DNA of 54,113 bases from an uncultured Opitutales bacterium (GCA_944389215.1 CALXLN010000049.1:1-54113); one strand, 5' to 3'; positions 8,570-18,148 are shown, counted from the first letter of the stretch. Numbers and translations are program-made. The notes: generated by a model from the letters alone, not told the origin.

Positions 8570-9658
8570 ATGGAACTAAAAAATATAGTAAAGAAGCAAA
8601 TAATAAATTTGCCGGTTTATGAAACGGGAAAACCGATAGAGTATGTCGCGCGCGAATTCGGGCTTGATCCCGACGGCATACTAAAAATGGCCTCGAATGA
8701 AAATCCGATGGGGCCTTCGCCCAAAGCTGTGGAAGCGGTCGCTAAACATTTGAACGGACTCAATTACTATCCGGATGGCGGATCGTACGACCTGAAAATG
8801 AAACTCTCGCAAAAGTGGGGGCTTAAGCCTTCGCAATTTGCAATAGGAAACGGCTCCAACGAGCTCCTTGAATTTGTGGCCCAGTGCTTTGTGGGCGAGG
8901 GCGACGAAACCGTGTTTGGCGCGCAGTCGTTTATCGTATACAAGCTCGCGACAATTTTCTGCGGCGGAAAGTGCGTAAGCGTTCCAATGCCAAATCTCAA
9001 ATATGATTTGGATATGCTCAGCGATGCCGTTACCGAAAAGACAAAAGTGGTTTTTATGACGAATCCAAACAATCCAACCGGGTGCGTCGTAAAACAGGAC
9101 GAGGTTGTAAACTTTGTAAAATCGCTGCCAGACCACGTCGTATTTTGCTACGACGAAGCCTATACCGAATTTCAGGACGAGGAAGTGGATTTGCGCCCGC
9201 TGATTTCGGAGGGCAGAAACGTAATATGCCTGCGCACATTCTCAAAAATCTACGGCTTGGCTGGATTGCGCTGCGGATATTCTTATTCCTCAGAGGAGAT
9301 GGCAAGCTATATCAACCGCGTCCGCGAGCCGTTTAACGTAAATACTCTGGCTCAGGTCGGGGCTCTTGCGGCTTTGGACGACGACGAATTTGTCGCGGAG
9401 AGCCGCAGAGCCAACAAAACGGGCAGAAAGCAGTTTGAAAAGGCCTTCGAGGAATTGGGTTTGGAGTATTTTTCGGAGGGCGGAAATTTTGTGATGGTGA
9501 AAGTGGAAAATGCTGTCGACAAGTTTGTCCAGATGCAAAAGTGCGGCGTAATAGTCCGTCCGAACGTCGGGTACGGGCTTCCTGACTGGCTCAGGATAAC
9601 AATCGGGAAACCGGAACAGAACGAGCGCTGCATAGCTGAGTTGAAGAAACTTTTATAA
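8570..9658 (+). CDS. hisC: Histidinol-phosphate aminotransferase
   Basis: PLP-dependent aminotransferase of fold type I, 362 residues, the normal HisC length. MASNENPMGPSP near residue 40 is the typical HisC N-terminal substrate loop, NYYPDGG follows, FMTNPNNPTG and YDEAYTEF are the cofactor-binding segments, and TFSKIYGLAGLRCGY carries the Schiff-base lysine (K226). It converts imidazole-acetol phosphate and glutamate to histidinol phosphate in the cytoplasm. The rest of the histidine pathway is not adjacent. The CNNM/CBS gene starts directly after its stop codon. Confidence 0.93.
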   Translation: MELKNIVKKQIINLPVYETGKPIEYVAREFGLDPDGILKMASNENPMGPSPKAVEAVAKHLNGLNYYPDGGSYDLKMKLSQKWGLKPSQFAIGNGSNELLEFVAQCFVGEGDETVFGAQSFIVYKLATIFCGGKCVSVPMPNLKYDLDMLSDAVTEKTKVVFMTNPNNPTGCVVKQDEVVNFVKSLPDHVVFCYDEAYTEFQDEEVDLRPLISEGRNVICLRTFSKIYGLAGLRCGYSYSSEEMASYINRVREPFNVNTLAQVGALAALDDDEFVAESRRANKTGRKQFEKAFEELGLEYFSEGGNFVMVKVENAVDKFVQMQKCGVIVRPNVGYGLPDWLRITIGKPEQNERCIAELKKLL

Positions 9659-10972
9659 TTGGTGGACGCTTATTGGCAGTTGGCTTTATCAATTGTCGCG
9701 ATGCTCGCGGCGTTTTTGGCTGCGGGCGTTTTTGCGGCGTATGCGCTTGCGGTTGCGGCATACCGATTTTCGGGAATGGACGGCACCCGCAAGACGGAGT
9801 TCGGAAATCTCGGCCCCATCGCGGATCTGTGCGTTGAAAATTCCAGCGGAATGACTTGGGCAATTCCGTTTGGAAGAAAGTTGTTTTTTGCACTGGGTAC
9901 GGCGGCTCTATGCTTCGGAATATCGGTTGCATTGGAGCTTGCGGGGTTTGAAATCTCTCGCGCAGGCTTTGTTTGGATTGTCCTTTGCGGGACGGTTGCA
10001 GCCTTGTTTCTCGAATACGCGCTTGCCGATATCCCCCTAGCCGCTTGGGGGCGCCGGCATCCGGTTTGCGCGCTAAGGAGAATATCGCCGTTTTTTTATG
10101 TATTCCACTTGTTCTTTCTTCCGTTGGAGTTCATGTCGCGCAAGCTTGGGCATAAGATTTATCGAAAGCGCGCGAAAAATTTTTCTACGCCTTTCGATTA
10201 TATGGACGTTGCGGTAATGCTGCATGTGCAGGATTCCGACGCCGGTTCGATTTCACCGTACACTGGAAAAATACTAAAAAACGCCCTTCGACTTCAAAAT
10301 CTAGATGTTAGCGATATTATGTTGCCTCGCAGCAAAGTCGTATATCTAGACGTTGAATCGGCGCAGGAAGAAAATATCGCTCTTGCCGAAAAAACGCGCC
10401 ATACCCGCTATCCGCTTTGCAAAGGCGATTTAGACAATTGCTACGGCATTGTTAACATAAAAAATATCTTTTCCCGCAAAAGCGCGGATTCGGTGGATTT
10501 GATGTCCATTTGCCGTGAAACTCTGCGAATTAAGGAAAGCGAAAAACTCGATACCGCCCTTTCAAAGATGCTAAAATACCGGCTCCAGATGGCGCTGGTG
10601 GAAGACGAGTTCGGCGGGATTATAGGCGTTATAACTTTGGACGCGGCTTTAAGCGAATTAGTCGGAAAAATACGCGACGAATTCGACCGCTCTCAAGACC
10701 AGTCTATCCGCGTGGCCGGCAAAAATAAATATATTATAAGCGGGCAGGCAAGCCTGCATAGGGTGGAGGATTTTCTGGATGTGGATTTTGACAACGACGA
10801 AGTCTCGACGTTCGGAGGCCTTATAACTTTCAGGCTCGGCAGATTTCCGGAAAATGGAGAGAGGCTTTATTTTAAGGAGCAGAATTTGCGTATTCAGGTT
10901 GAGAAGGTCGGCGAGCGTGCCATTCTGGAATGTTTGGTGCAGCTGGACGAGCAGAGAGAGCGGGAAATTTAG
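9659..10972 (+). CDS. CNNM/CorC-HlyC family membrane protein with CBS domains
   Basis: Begins with TTG directly after the hisC stop (TAA at 9656-9658), or GTG at 9662, so translation is probably coupled. Membrane segments lie near residues 4-24, 80-100 and 105-125 (DUF21/CNNM type). After an amphipathic linker (LKNALRLQNLDVSDIMLPRSKV, the hallmark entry to the first CBS domain) come a CBS pair ending in VEDEFGGIIGVITLDAAL, and a CorC_HlyC transporter-associated domain from about residue 345 (FDNDEVSTFGGLI). Relatives move or regulate Mg2+ and other divalent cations. 437 residues. The link to hisC looks positional only. Confidence 0.87.
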   Translation: MVDAYWQLALSIVAMLAAFLAAGVFAAYALAVAAYRFSGMDGTRKTEFGNLGPIADLCVENSSGMTWAIPFGRKLFFALGTAALCFGISVALELAGFEISRAGFVWIVLCGTVAALFLEYALADIPLAAWGRRHPVCALRRISPFFYVFHLFFLPLEFMSRKLGHKIYRKRAKNFSTPFDYMDVAVMLHVQDSDAGSISPYTGKILKNALRLQNLDVSDIMLPRSKVVYLDVESAQEENIALAEKTRHTRYPLCKGDLDNCYGIVNIKNIFSRKSADSVDLMSICRETLRIKESEKLDTALSKMLKYRLQMALVEDEFGGIIGVITLDAALSELVGKIRDEFDRSQDQSIRVAGKNKYIISGQASLHRVEDFLDVDFDNDEVSTFGGLITFRLGRFPENGERLYFKEQNLRIQVEKVGERAILECLVQLDEQREREI

Positions 10973-11549
10973 AAAAACGTTTAGCGGTTTATCTTTCTCC
11001 GGATGCAAAAACGCGCGGGCGTTTATGTCCCCGGTCTCGGCGGAAAAATCTTCTGCGAAAAATTCCGCTCAAAAAAGAAAGTAAAATCTTTTGCAGACCT
11101 TCTGTTTGCGCTTTGGCAAATTTCAACGGTGCGTGCAAAATTCAAATAAAAACGGTTCGCATTTTTCGGTTTTGCGCAAACTTTCTTGCAGGCAAACGAA
11201 ATTTTAAAAGAAAATAATTGGGCTTTGCAGGGTTGTTTATCGGCGGAAATTATTTTTTATCTTCTTTGTTCTTTCCCGACAAAAGCAAAAAAACTTTTGC
11301 GCGCATTAAACGGCTTTGCTCCGAAGGCGTTTTTTCGCCGGTTTGTTTTTTCCCGCGCCTAAAATGAAAAATAAGGGCGCTCAATGCGAAGATTCTTTCG
11401 GAAGGGGGAGATTTTTTATTTCGATTGGCATATTTCTTGATTTTTTCAAGGCGCAATCTACTATTGTTCTAATAAAATTCTCCGTCTTTCTTGAGAACGG
11501 GCGGAATTCGACATAAAAATTTACCATCAGCTGAAAGATTTTACGCAAA
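10973..11549. other. 577-bp intergenic region, no convincing gene
   Basis: No reading frame here has protein-like composition. A small hairpin AAACGC-gcgg-GCGTTT lies at 11009-11024, about 35 bp after the CNNM gene stop, and could be a weak terminator. A possible weak promoter for aconitase (TTGATT near 11437, TACTAT 16 bp later) is only suggestive. The start of acnA has an A-rich rather than a Shine-Dalgarno-like leader. Confidence 0.5.
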
Positions 11550-14216
11550 ATGAACAATCCATTAAACACTCTCAAAAAATTTTCGTCGGCTGCCGCCGGC
11601 GCAGAAGGCTATATTTATAGCCTGAAAGCGCTGAAAGATTCGGGTTTTGACACTTCGCGCCTGCCGGTAAGCATAAAAATAGTCCTTGAAAGCGTATTGC
11701 GCAATTGCGACGGAAAACGCGCAAGCGAAAGCGACGTAAGAAAATTGGCGGCTTGGTCTGCGTCGCAGCCTGGAGACTACGAAGTTCCTTTTGTGGTTTC
11801 GAGAATCGTCCTTCAAGATTTTACGGGAGTTCCGCTGCTGGTCGATTTGGCTGCGATGCGCGACGCCGCAAAAGCGCAAAATAAAAATCCGGCGGTTGTC
11901 GAGCCGCTGGTGCCGGTCGATTTGGTTGTCGACCACTCCGTGCAAATGGATGTCGCCGGAACTTCCGACGCCTATGAAAAAAACCTCGAAAAAGAATTTG
12001 AACGCAACAAGGAGCGCTACGAATTTCTCAAGTGGGGCCAACAGGCGTTTAAAACATTTTCTGTTGTTCCCCCGTCGACCGGCATCATACACCAGGTTAA
12101 TCTTGAATATTTGGCGCGGGTTGTGTTTGAAGGAAAAGGCGAAAACGGGGAGAGAATTTTTTACCCCGACACGCTCGTCGGCACTGATTCGCACACGACG
12201 ATGATAAACGGCTTGGGCGTCGTCGGATGGGGCGTCGGTGGCATTGAAGCTGAAGCCGGAATGCTTGGTCAACCCGTATATTTCCGCGTGCCGGAAGTCG
12301 TGGGCGTGCATGTGGCAGGCAGGCTTGCAGAGGGGGTTACAGCCACGGATTTGGCTCTGCATGTTACTAAAATTTTGCGCGATGAAAAAGTCGTGGGCAA
12401 ATTTGTCGAGTTCTTCGGAGAGGGCGCGCGCAACTTGTCGCTTGCCGACAGGACAACGGTCGCTAATATGGCTCCAGAGTATGGCGCTACAATGGGATAT
12501 TTCCCCGTCGACGAAACTACTTTGGAATACTTGCGCCTGAGCGGAAGGGACGAAAAGCAAATTGCGCTTGCAAAAGACTATTACAGCGAACAGGGCATAT
12601 TTGGAATTCCCCTCAAGGGCGAATGCGACTACACAAAAGTGGTCGAGCTTGACCTTGCCGACGTAAAGCCGTGCGTGGCTGGTCCAAAGCGCCCGCAGGA
12701 TAAGATTTCCCTCGCCGATGTAAAAAGCCAGTTCTCAAAACTTTTGGAAACTTCCGGCAAGGAATCGGGCGTGTCGGCTTCGACGCCTAAGGGGGAAATA
12801 AAAAATGGAAGCGTTCTGATTGCAGCCATCACAAGCTGCACAAACACTTCAAATCCTTCCGTGATGATTGCGGCGGGGCTCGTGGCGAAAAAGGCTGCGG
12901 CTTTGGGAATAAAACCGCCGAGCTACGTAAAGACGACTCTCGCGCCCGGCTCTAGGGTTGTTACTGACTATTTAAAAGAGGCGGGGCTCCAGGACGCTCT
13001 CGACAAGATAGGCTTTAACTTGGCGGGTTACGGATGCGCCACATGCATAGGAAATTCGGGCCCGATTGACGCCGAAATTTCCGGCGCTGTAAAATCTAAA
13101 GACCTTTTCTGCGTCAGCGTGCTTTCCGGAAACAGGAATTTTGAGGCGCGCGTGCATCCGCTTTTGAAGGGAAATTATTTGATGAGCCCGCCGCTGGTGG
13201 TGGCTTTTGCCCTCGCCGGCAGAATCGATATAGATTTCGACCGCGAGCCGATTGCAAAAACTCCATGCGGAAAGGATGTGTTCCTTACTGACATTTGGCC
13301 GACTTCGGCGGAAGTCGCGCAGGCGGTGGCATCTAGCGTAAAAAGCGCAATGTTTAAGGTTCGCTACTCCGATATGTCCGGACCTAAACAATGGCAGAAT
13401 ATTCAAAGCGGAACTGGCGATACTTATTCATGGGATGCAAACAGCACTTACATTCAAAATCCGCCGTTTTTTGACGGATTCTCAATGGAAAATCCAAAGC
13501 CGGAATCTTTGGAGAATCTGCGTCCGCTGGCGATTTTAGGCGATTCCGTAACCACAGACCACATATCGCCCGCGGGTTCAATACTGGCTGACGGCCCTGC
13601 CGGAAAATATTTGCGCGAACACGGCGTGGAGCAAAAGGATTTTAATTCCTACGGCTCGCGCAGAGGCAACGACAGGGTTATGACGCGCGGAACTTTCGCG
13701 AATGTCCGCATAAAAAACGCCATCGCCGAAGGAGTCGAAGGCGGATACACGAAAATTGACGGCAAAGGCGAAAACGTCCCGATTTTCGACGCCTGCGAAG
13801 CTTACAAAAAACGCGGCGAAGGCTTGATAGTGTTCGGCGGCAAAGACTACGGAATGGGCAGTTCCAGGGACTGGGCAGCAAAAGGCACGCGCCTGCTGGG
13901 TGTCCGCGCGGTTGTGGCAAAGAGTTTTGAACGCATACATAGAAGCAATCTCATAGGCATGGGGGTTCTCCCGTTCGAGTTTGAAGACGATGTAGACGCC
14001 CAGACGCTTGGGCTTAACGGAGAGCAAGTGTTTTCGATTGAAGGCCTTGAAAATGGCGTTTCCCCATCGCAAAAAGCTGTTCTCGTTGTTAAAAATCCGG
14101 ACGGAAGCCAAAATCGCGCAAATCTGGTTTTGAGAATAGACACGCCGATTGAGGTTGAATATTACAAAGCTTCGGGTATACTGCCTTATGTTTTGAAGAA
14201 AATTTTGGGCGACTAA
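11550..14216 (+). CDS. acnA: Aconitate hydratase A
   Basis: Full-length 888-residue aconitase of the AcnA/IRP1 type. The [4Fe-4S] ligands are C430 (in [10 protein letters not shown]), C496 and C499 (in [11 protein letters not shown]). [31 protein letters not shown] and the C-terminal swivel motif [18 protein letters not shown] with the [12 protein letters not shown] lead-in are all intact. It interconverts citrate and isocitrate in the TCA cycle. ATG at 11550 gives the expected N-terminus ([11 protein letters not shown]). It is followed 33 bp later by the STAS gene, possibly read through. Confidence 0.96.
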   Translation: MNNPLNTLKKFSSAAAGAEGYIYSLKALKDSGFDTSRLPVSIKIVLESVLRNCDGKRASESDVRKLAAWSASQPGDYEVPFVVSRIVLQDFTGVPLLVDLAAMRDAAKAQNKNPAVVEPLVPVDLVVDHSVQMDVAGTSDAYEKNLEKEFERNKERYEFLKWGQQAFKTFSVVPPSTGIIHQVNLEYLARVVFEGKGENGERIFYPDTLVGTDSHTTMINGLGVVGWGVGGIEAEAGMLGQPVYFRVPEVVGVHVAGRLAEGVTATDLALHVTKILRDEKVVGKFVEFFGEGARNLSLADRTTVANMAPEYGATMGYFPVDETTLEYLRLSGRDEKQIALAKDYYSEQGIFGIPLKGECDYTKVVELDLADVKPCVAGPKRPQDKISLADVKSQFSKLLETSGKESGVSASTPKGEIKNGSVLIAAITSCTNTSNPSVMIAAGLVAKKAAALGIKPPSYVKTTLAPGSRVVTDYLKEAGLQDALDKIGFNLAGYGCATCIGNSGPIDAEISGAVKSKDLFCVSVLSGNRNFEARVHPLLKGNYLMSPPLVVAFALAGRIDIDFDREPIAKTPCGKDVFLTDIWPTSAEVAQAVASSVKSAMFKVRYSDMSGPKQWQNIQSGTGDTYSWDANSTYIQNPPFFDGFSMENPKPESLENLRPLAILGDSVTTDHISPAGSILADGPAGKYLREHGVEQKDFNSYGSRRGNDRVMTRGTFANVRIKNAIAEGVEGGYTKIDGKGENVPIFDACEAYKKRGEGLIVFGGKDYGMGSSRDWAAKGTRLLGVRAVVAKSFERIHRSNLIGMGVLPFEFEDDVDAQTLGLNGEQVFSIEGLENGVSPSQKAVLVVKNPDGSQNRANLVLRIDTPIEVEYYKASGILPYVLKKILGD

Positions 14217-14249
14217 TCCACATTGCTTATTTTTACGATATTCTTTTAG

Positions 14250-14723
14250 ATGAAGGAAAACATAAAATATATGGTAAGCGTTTCCGGCGATTCCGCGACA
14301 ATGGCGGTCGTCGGCAAGGCTAGCTATATAAACTGCAGGTGCGTCGGCGATTTTCTTACGACAGTCATAGAGAAAGGATGCCGGAGCGTTACGGTTGATT
14401 GTTCCCAATGCACGGGTATGGACAGCACGTTTTTGGGCATGGTTGCGGGGGCGGCAATACGCCTCCGCAAGCTCGGCGGGAGTTTGTCGCTTGCCGGTCT
14501 CAACGAGCGCAACGGCGAACTCATAGAAAACCTCGGGCTTGGTAAAATCGTTACAATAATTGACGCTCCTGTGCAAAGCGCGACAGCGCAAGAACAGCTA
14601 TCCGCCACCAACGCTACTACCGAAGGCATTCTTTCGGCACACGAAAATCTAGTTGCGGCGGATTCCGCAAACCTTTCCAAATTCGAGGATGTCATTACTT
14701 TCCTGAAAAAAGAGATGGAATGA
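14250..14723 (+). CDS. STAS-domain anti-sigma-factor antagonist-like protein
   Basis: About 110 residues of STAS fold followed by an Ala/Thr-rich tail. SVTVDCSQCTGMDSTFLGMVAGAAIRL is the strand-loop-helix with the usual phospho-acceptor position: D58-S59 in GMDSTFLG. In the Bacillus model (SpoIIAA, RsbV) this Ser is phosphorylated by an anti-sigma kinase and dephosphorylated by an SpoIIE-type phosphatase, and just such a phosphatase starts 7 bp downstream. No RsbW-like kinase is in the window. The tail (residues ~110-140) is low complexity. Confidence 0.85.
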   Translation: MKENIKYMVSVSGDSATMAVVGKASYINCRCVGDFLTTVIEKGCRSVTVDCSQCTGMDSTFLGMVAGAAIRLRKLGGSLSLAGLNERNGELIENLGLGKIVTIIDAPVQSATAQEQLSATNATTEGILSAHENLVAADSANLSKFEDVITFLKKEME

Positions 14724-14730
14724 CCGGACG

Positions 14731-16170
14731 ATGATATACATTATAATCAGTACGTTATGTCTGTTGCTCGCGGTGGCGATGTTTGTAATGTATTGCTATG
14801 ATCGTTTTCAAGTGATTTCTCTAAGGGATGAAATTGACAGAGTCCGCGACGAAAAAAATATTGTCATAGAATTTCTCCATAAGACGGCGGAGGACATCAG
14901 CGCCGACGCCGACCGCGTAAAACTTTACCGCCACATAGTGCGGGCCACGGCTTTAAGTTGCGGAGCCATGAGCGCGTGCGTTTACGAAAAACAGCCCAAC
15001 GGTTCACTAAAGGCAAAGGCTGTTGAGGGGCTTTTTCCCCCACAGGTTTCGAAAGTTCCAAGCCAAAAGGCCAATCAGCTGCGTTCCGAGTACTTGGAAA
15101 ACGCCATGGCGGAAGAAACAGTAGAACCGAACGAAGGCGTGGTCGGCGAAGTCGCGGCGTCGTTTAAAGGGGTTCTAATTAAAGACGGAACCAAGGATCC
15201 CAGAGTTATCAAACACGACGACGAATCGTTTAAAGTGCGCAGCATCATAGTCGTCCCCATGGTGTTCGGAGGACAGCTTTACGGGGTGCTTGCAGTCGCC
15301 AATCCCATAAGCGGAAAGCCGTTTACGGAGACGGACTTTTCGCTGGCGAAATCCCTCGGTGAGCAGTCGGGCTTGGCGATACACAATAGCGAGGCGGTTT
15401 CCGCTTTAATAGAAAAAAGCAAGTTGGAATTTGATTTGAAACTTGCAAGCAGCGTTCAGCGCTTTTTGCTGCCCGCGCATTTGCCAAAATCGGACGAGCT
15501 TGAATTTGCGGTTAAGTATCGTCCGCAGAAGCTTATAGGCGGCGATTTTTACGACTTTATTAAACTTGAAGACGACAGGCTTGGCGTGCTTATAGGGGAC
15601 GTTTCCGGAAAGGGCGTTTCGGCGGCGATTTTGATGGCGCTTTGCCAAACTACTTTGCGGTATATTGCGCCAAACTATTCTTCACCGTCGGAGGCTTTAA
15701 AGGCTCTAAATGCGGAAATGGTGTCCGCCATGCGTTCGGATATGTTTATTACTATGGTTTATGCCATTATAGATATTCGCAATTCAACCATTACCCTTGC
15801 GCGCGCCGGGCACGAGCAGCCTCTGCTTTGCCGGCAGGTCGATTCTTACGAGGCCGTCGCGCACAAGATAAAAAGTTCAGGAATGGCGGTTGGAATGGTG
15901 GATTCGGAACTTTTTGACGAGTCGATAGAAGATAAAACTGTGGATTTCAAGCACGGGGATGTTTTTGTTCTCTATACGGACGGCGTAACTGAGGCCGTAG
16001 ATAAGAACGGCAACGAGTATTCCGCCCAGAAACTTGCTCATACTGTTTCAACTATGTTTGAGAGAAGCGCCGCAGACATAACCCGCGAGATAATGAAATC
16101 CGTGGAGCGGTTCACCCACAAATCGGAATATCTTGACGACTTGACCCTTTTAACAGTAAAACGTTTATAA
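14731..16170 (+). CDS. Membrane-anchored GAF-SpoIIE/RsbU-type PP2C phosphatase
   Basis: One N-terminal membrane helix (residues 2-21), a short coiled coil (VISLRDEIDRVRDEKNIV), a GAF domain (about 60-215, ending with GEQSGLAIHNSEAV), then an SpoIIE phosphatase domain. Metal-binding aspartates are visible in IGGDFYDF (D272), GVLIGDVSGKGVSAA (D290), LYTDGVTEAVD and the closing LDDLTLL. It likely dephosphorylates the STAS protein encoded 7 bp upstream in response to a ligand or redox signal bound by GAF. About 479 residues. Confidence 0.88.
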   Translation: MIYIIISTLCLLLAVAMFVMYCYDRFQVISLRDEIDRVRDEKNIVIEFLHKTAEDISADADRVKLYRHIVRATALSCGAMSACVYEKQPNGSLKAKAVEGLFPPQVSKVPSQKANQLRSEYLENAMAEETVEPNEGVVGEVAASFKGVLIKDGTKDPRVIKHDDESFKVRSIIVVPMVFGGQLYGVLAVANPISGKPFTETDFSLAKSLGEQSGLAIHNSEAVSALIEKSKLEFDLKLASSVQRFLLPAHLPKSDELEFAVKYRPQKLIGGDFYDFIKLEDDRLGVLIGDVSGKGVSAAILMALCQTTLRYIAPNYSSPSEALKALNAEMVSAMRSDMFITMVYAIIDIRNSTITLARAGHEQPLLCRQVDSYEAVAHKIKSSGMAVGMVDSELFDESIEDKTVDFKHGDVFVLYTDGVTEAVDKNGNEYSAQKLAHTVSTMFERSAADITREIMKSVERFTHKSEYLDDLTLLTVKRL

Positions 16171-16197
16171 AAAGAACAACCAATACAAAGTAAAACT

Positions 16198-16506
16198 ATG
16201 CCAGGAGTAGGTAAATTATTAAAGCAAGCGCAAAAAATGCAAAAAGCCATGGAAGCCGTACAGAGCGAATTGGCAAATCTTGAAGTCGAAGGTTCCGCTG
16301 CCGGAGGCGCGGTAAAAGCCGTAGTTTCGGGGCAGGGCGCGTTGAAGTCTATAAAGTTGGATCCGGAATTTCTCAAGGAGGACGTATCTTCCGTGGAGGC
16401 TTCCATTGTAGCCGCCGTCCAGGACGCCGCCGATAAAGCCAAGCAAAAGAGCGAGGAGGAAATGAACAAGGTAACGGGCGGATTTTCAATTCCCGGACTC
16501 CTTTAA
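16198..16506 (+). CDS. ybaB: YbaB/EbfC family nucleoid-associated protein
   Basis: 102 residues, the normal length. MPGVGKLLKQAQKMQKAMEAVQ is the family's N-terminal helix, followed by GSAAGGAVKAVVSGQGALKSIKLDPEFL and the C-terminal helix AVQDAADKAKQKSEEEMNKVTGG. These proteins bind DNA as dimers and are usually beside dnaX or recR; here neither is nearby. It lies 27 bp after the phosphatase and ends at a strong terminator. Confidence 0.93.
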   Translation: MPGVGKLLKQAQKMQKAMEAVQSELANLEVEGSAAGGAVKAVVSGQGALKSIKLDPEFLKEDVSSVEASIVAAVQDAADKAKQKSEEEMNKVTGGFSIPGLL

Positions 16507-16531
16507 AACTATTTCTTAGCAACAAGTCTTT

Positions 16532-16561
16532 AAGCGCGCCGGTTTGCGGCGCGTTTTTTTT
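16532..16561 (+). terminator. Rho-independent terminator after ybaB
   Basis: Stem CGCGCCG (16535-16541) and CGGCGCG (16547-16553), loop GTTTG, flanking A/T pairs, then eight T. It starts about 25 bp after the ybaB stop. Confidence 0.9.
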
Positions 16562-16574
16562 GTTTTATTTATTT

Positions 16575-16734
16575 GCAGATAGGAAGTGTGATTTATTTTC
16601 AGACGGGAAGAAAAACATCGAAGTATATTCTAACGACTATGCATATGGGAAGTGGAATTTATTTGCTGTAGGGAAGTTGGATTTGTCTGAATATGGGAAG
16701 TTTTATTTGTTTGTTGGAGGAAAGTTGATAGCGG
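16575..16734 (+). repeat. Imperfect 24-bp tandem repeat (GGGAAG core), about six units
   Basis: The core GGAAG occurs at 16582, 16606, 16648, 16672 and 16696, with a diverged core (GAAAG) at 16720: spacing 24, 42, 24, 24, 24. Units resemble tatgGGAAGtggaatttatttgc. Read in one frame (TTG at 16560 to 16877) the unit encodes eight residues like AYGKWNLF, EYGKFYLF, AVGKLDLS. That frame starts inside the ybaB terminator and has no ribosome site, so it is not called a gene. Confidence 0.8.
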
Positions 16735-16954
16735 AGCGCGTTTTTAGGAAGAATTTCAGATTTGCTGGGAGATTTCTGATATATACTAAACGCCAGTATT
16801 GGATTTTCTGTGCGGTGCACAAAAAAAGATGTTTTCTTTGCGCAATACTGCAAACCGGATTTATTCCACCGGAATAGCTTTGTTTTAACTTGAAAGAAAC
16901 GGCTGGAAAATTATATTTATTATAGTTGAGTTGTACTGTGGAGTGATTGCCTTT

Positions 16955-17830
16955 ATGGATTCGGTATTTTATATATTTGTTCTTGTCTTGCTGCCGCTTA
17001 TGATAGGCATGATGTTTGTGCCTATGAACGGGCTTTACGGCATACGCTGCCCGTGGAGCATGTATTCCAAAAATACTTGGAGAATTGTCCACAAGTATGG
17101 AGGGTATATGGGAGCAATAGTTCTCGCCGCGGCGTCCCCTGCCATATTTACGGGCGATATCGGGCTGCATTACAATATTTTTGTGCTGATAGTCGGGCTG
17201 TGCGCGGGTTCTCTTGCTTTTTCATATTTTGTTTGCAAATCGGAAAAAGACGGAGTCGATTACAACACCCAAACGGTTGGATTATTGGGCGGCAATTCGG
17301 CGATGGCTATTGTTTCTATTTTGCTTTTGCTCGCGGTATGGCTATGTCTAAGCTATCAGTCGGCGGCAATGGAGCCTTTTGGCGGCTCAAAAATTGCCAC
17401 CCACTTTAATGCAAAGGGCGTCGCCGATGGATGGATGAAGGCGGAGGTGTTTTTTGGGGATTTTCTGGATTTTCAAACGGTGGGCGCAGCTCTCTCCGCT
17501 GCAACGGCGTTTGGGCTGATTTGGTTCACGTCTGAAGTATTTGATAAAAATGGCGATATTGCCGGCAAGCTACTTACGGCGTTGGCGGCATTCCTATCGG
17601 GAACTGCGTCTATCGTATTATATTATACTGGAATAATCGCATCGGTTGCGATTGCAAACTCAGGCGCTGGCGGAAGCCGGCAAATCGAATTTCTTGTTTC
17701 GCCGGCAATAGATTTCATTTTTGCGGCTTTTTTTCTGAACACTATATTTCTGCCTTTCCTGCTTGTATTTAGAGCCTTGAGAAATCTGCCGGCAAACCGT
17801 GAAATTCAATCCGCCCGGCAAGAGCCATAA
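16955..17830 (+). CDS. SdpI/DUF1648-family integral membrane protein
   Basis: The frame is open from TTG 16931, but ATG at 16955 has GGAG 11 bp upstream and starts MDSVFYIFVLVLLPL, a clean membrane helix. About 291 residues with seven or so membrane segments. YGIRCPWSMYSKNTWRIVHKYGG resembles the SdpI motif, and IATHFNAKGVADGWM resembles DUF1648 ('HFN..G.adgw'). In Bacillus SdpI, DUF1648 comes first and the SdpI part second; here the order is reversed. SdpI gives immunity to the SdpC toxin; here a role in envelope stress or toxin immunity is only a guess. Confidence 0.7.
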   Translation: MDSVFYIFVLVLLPLMIGMMFVPMNGLYGIRCPWSMYSKNTWRIVHKYGGYMGAIVLAAASPAIFTGDIGLHYNIFVLIVGLCAGSLAFSYFVCKSEKDGVDYNTQTVGLLGGNSAMAIVSILLLLAVWLCLSYQSAAMEPFGGSKIATHFNAKGVADGWMKAEVFFGDFLDFQTVGAALSAATAFGLIWFTSEVFDKNGDIAGKLLTALAAFLSGTASIVLYYTGIIASVAIANSGAGGSRQIEFLVSPAIDFIFAAFFLNTIFLPFLLVFRALRNLPANREIQSARQEP

Positions 17831-17838
17831 AAAAAATG

Positions 17839-17866
17839 TTGACAAGCTGAAACTCGAATTTAAGTT
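17839..17866 (+). promoter_or_regulatory. Putative promoter for rpmF
   Basis: TTGACA at 17839-17844 with TAAGTT 16 bp further (17861-17866), 35 bp before the rpmF start. The -35 matches the consensus exactly; the -10 is poor. Confidence 0.4.
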
Positions 17867-17900
17867 TTCCTCTCTTTAATAATTTTTAGAAGGCAAAGCA

Positions 17901-18080
17901 ATGGGTCAACCAAAACGCAAACAGTCAAAACAACGTACGCGCATTCGCCGCGCGGCAAACAAATACGAGCTTCCCCAGTTGGCTAAAGACCCGACTGACG
18001 GTTCTTTCTTTGTTCCGCACAGGGTTAACCCCTCCAATGGAACATATCGCGGCCGCCAGGTCGTGAGCGTAAAGGTCTAG
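17901..18080 (+). CDS. rpmF: 50S ribosomal protein L32, zinc-free form
   Basis: 59 codons: MGQPKRKQSKQRTRIRRAAN at the start and NGTYRGRQVVSVKV at the end, the usual L32 layout (basic N-terminus binding 23S rRNA, then the YRGRQV strand). No cysteines, so this is the C-minus paralog type that needs no zinc. An AAGGC stretch lies about 8 bp before ATG. rpmF-plsX-fabH is a common bacterial gene order and supports the call; here a hairpin separates rpmF from plsX. Confidence 0.93.
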   Translation: MGQPKRKQSKQRTRIRRAANKYELPQLAKDPTDGSFFVPHRVNPSNGTYRGRQVVSVKV

Positions 18081-18113
18081 GAGACCGGCTCGACAAGTTT
18101 TTTAAGTTGCAAT

Positions 18114-18148
18114 GCGGGATTATTTTCATTAATAACTCCCGCGTTTTT
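18114..18148 (+). terminator. Terminator/attenuator between rpmF and plsX
   Basis: GCGGGATTATT pairs with AATAA-c-TCCCGC (11 bp with one bulge), followed by GTTTTT. It ends just before a TATAAT box (18154-18159) and may separate rpmF from plsX or attenuate readthrough. Confidence 0.7.

Noticed and set aside
13578..14591. Long minus-strand frame (337 codons) opposite the aconitase 3' end and the STAS gene, and a 332-codon one at 11562-12560
   Set aside because: Lies exactly opposite strong coding sequence of acnA and the STAS gene; its composition (His, Cys, Phe, Arg rich) is that of an antisense frame in a biased codon usage; no ribosome site.
16560..16877. 105-codon frame over the 24-bp repeat as a gene
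   Set aside because: Its only start (TTG) lies inside the ybaB terminator, and the end is hydrophobic junk; treated as a repeat.
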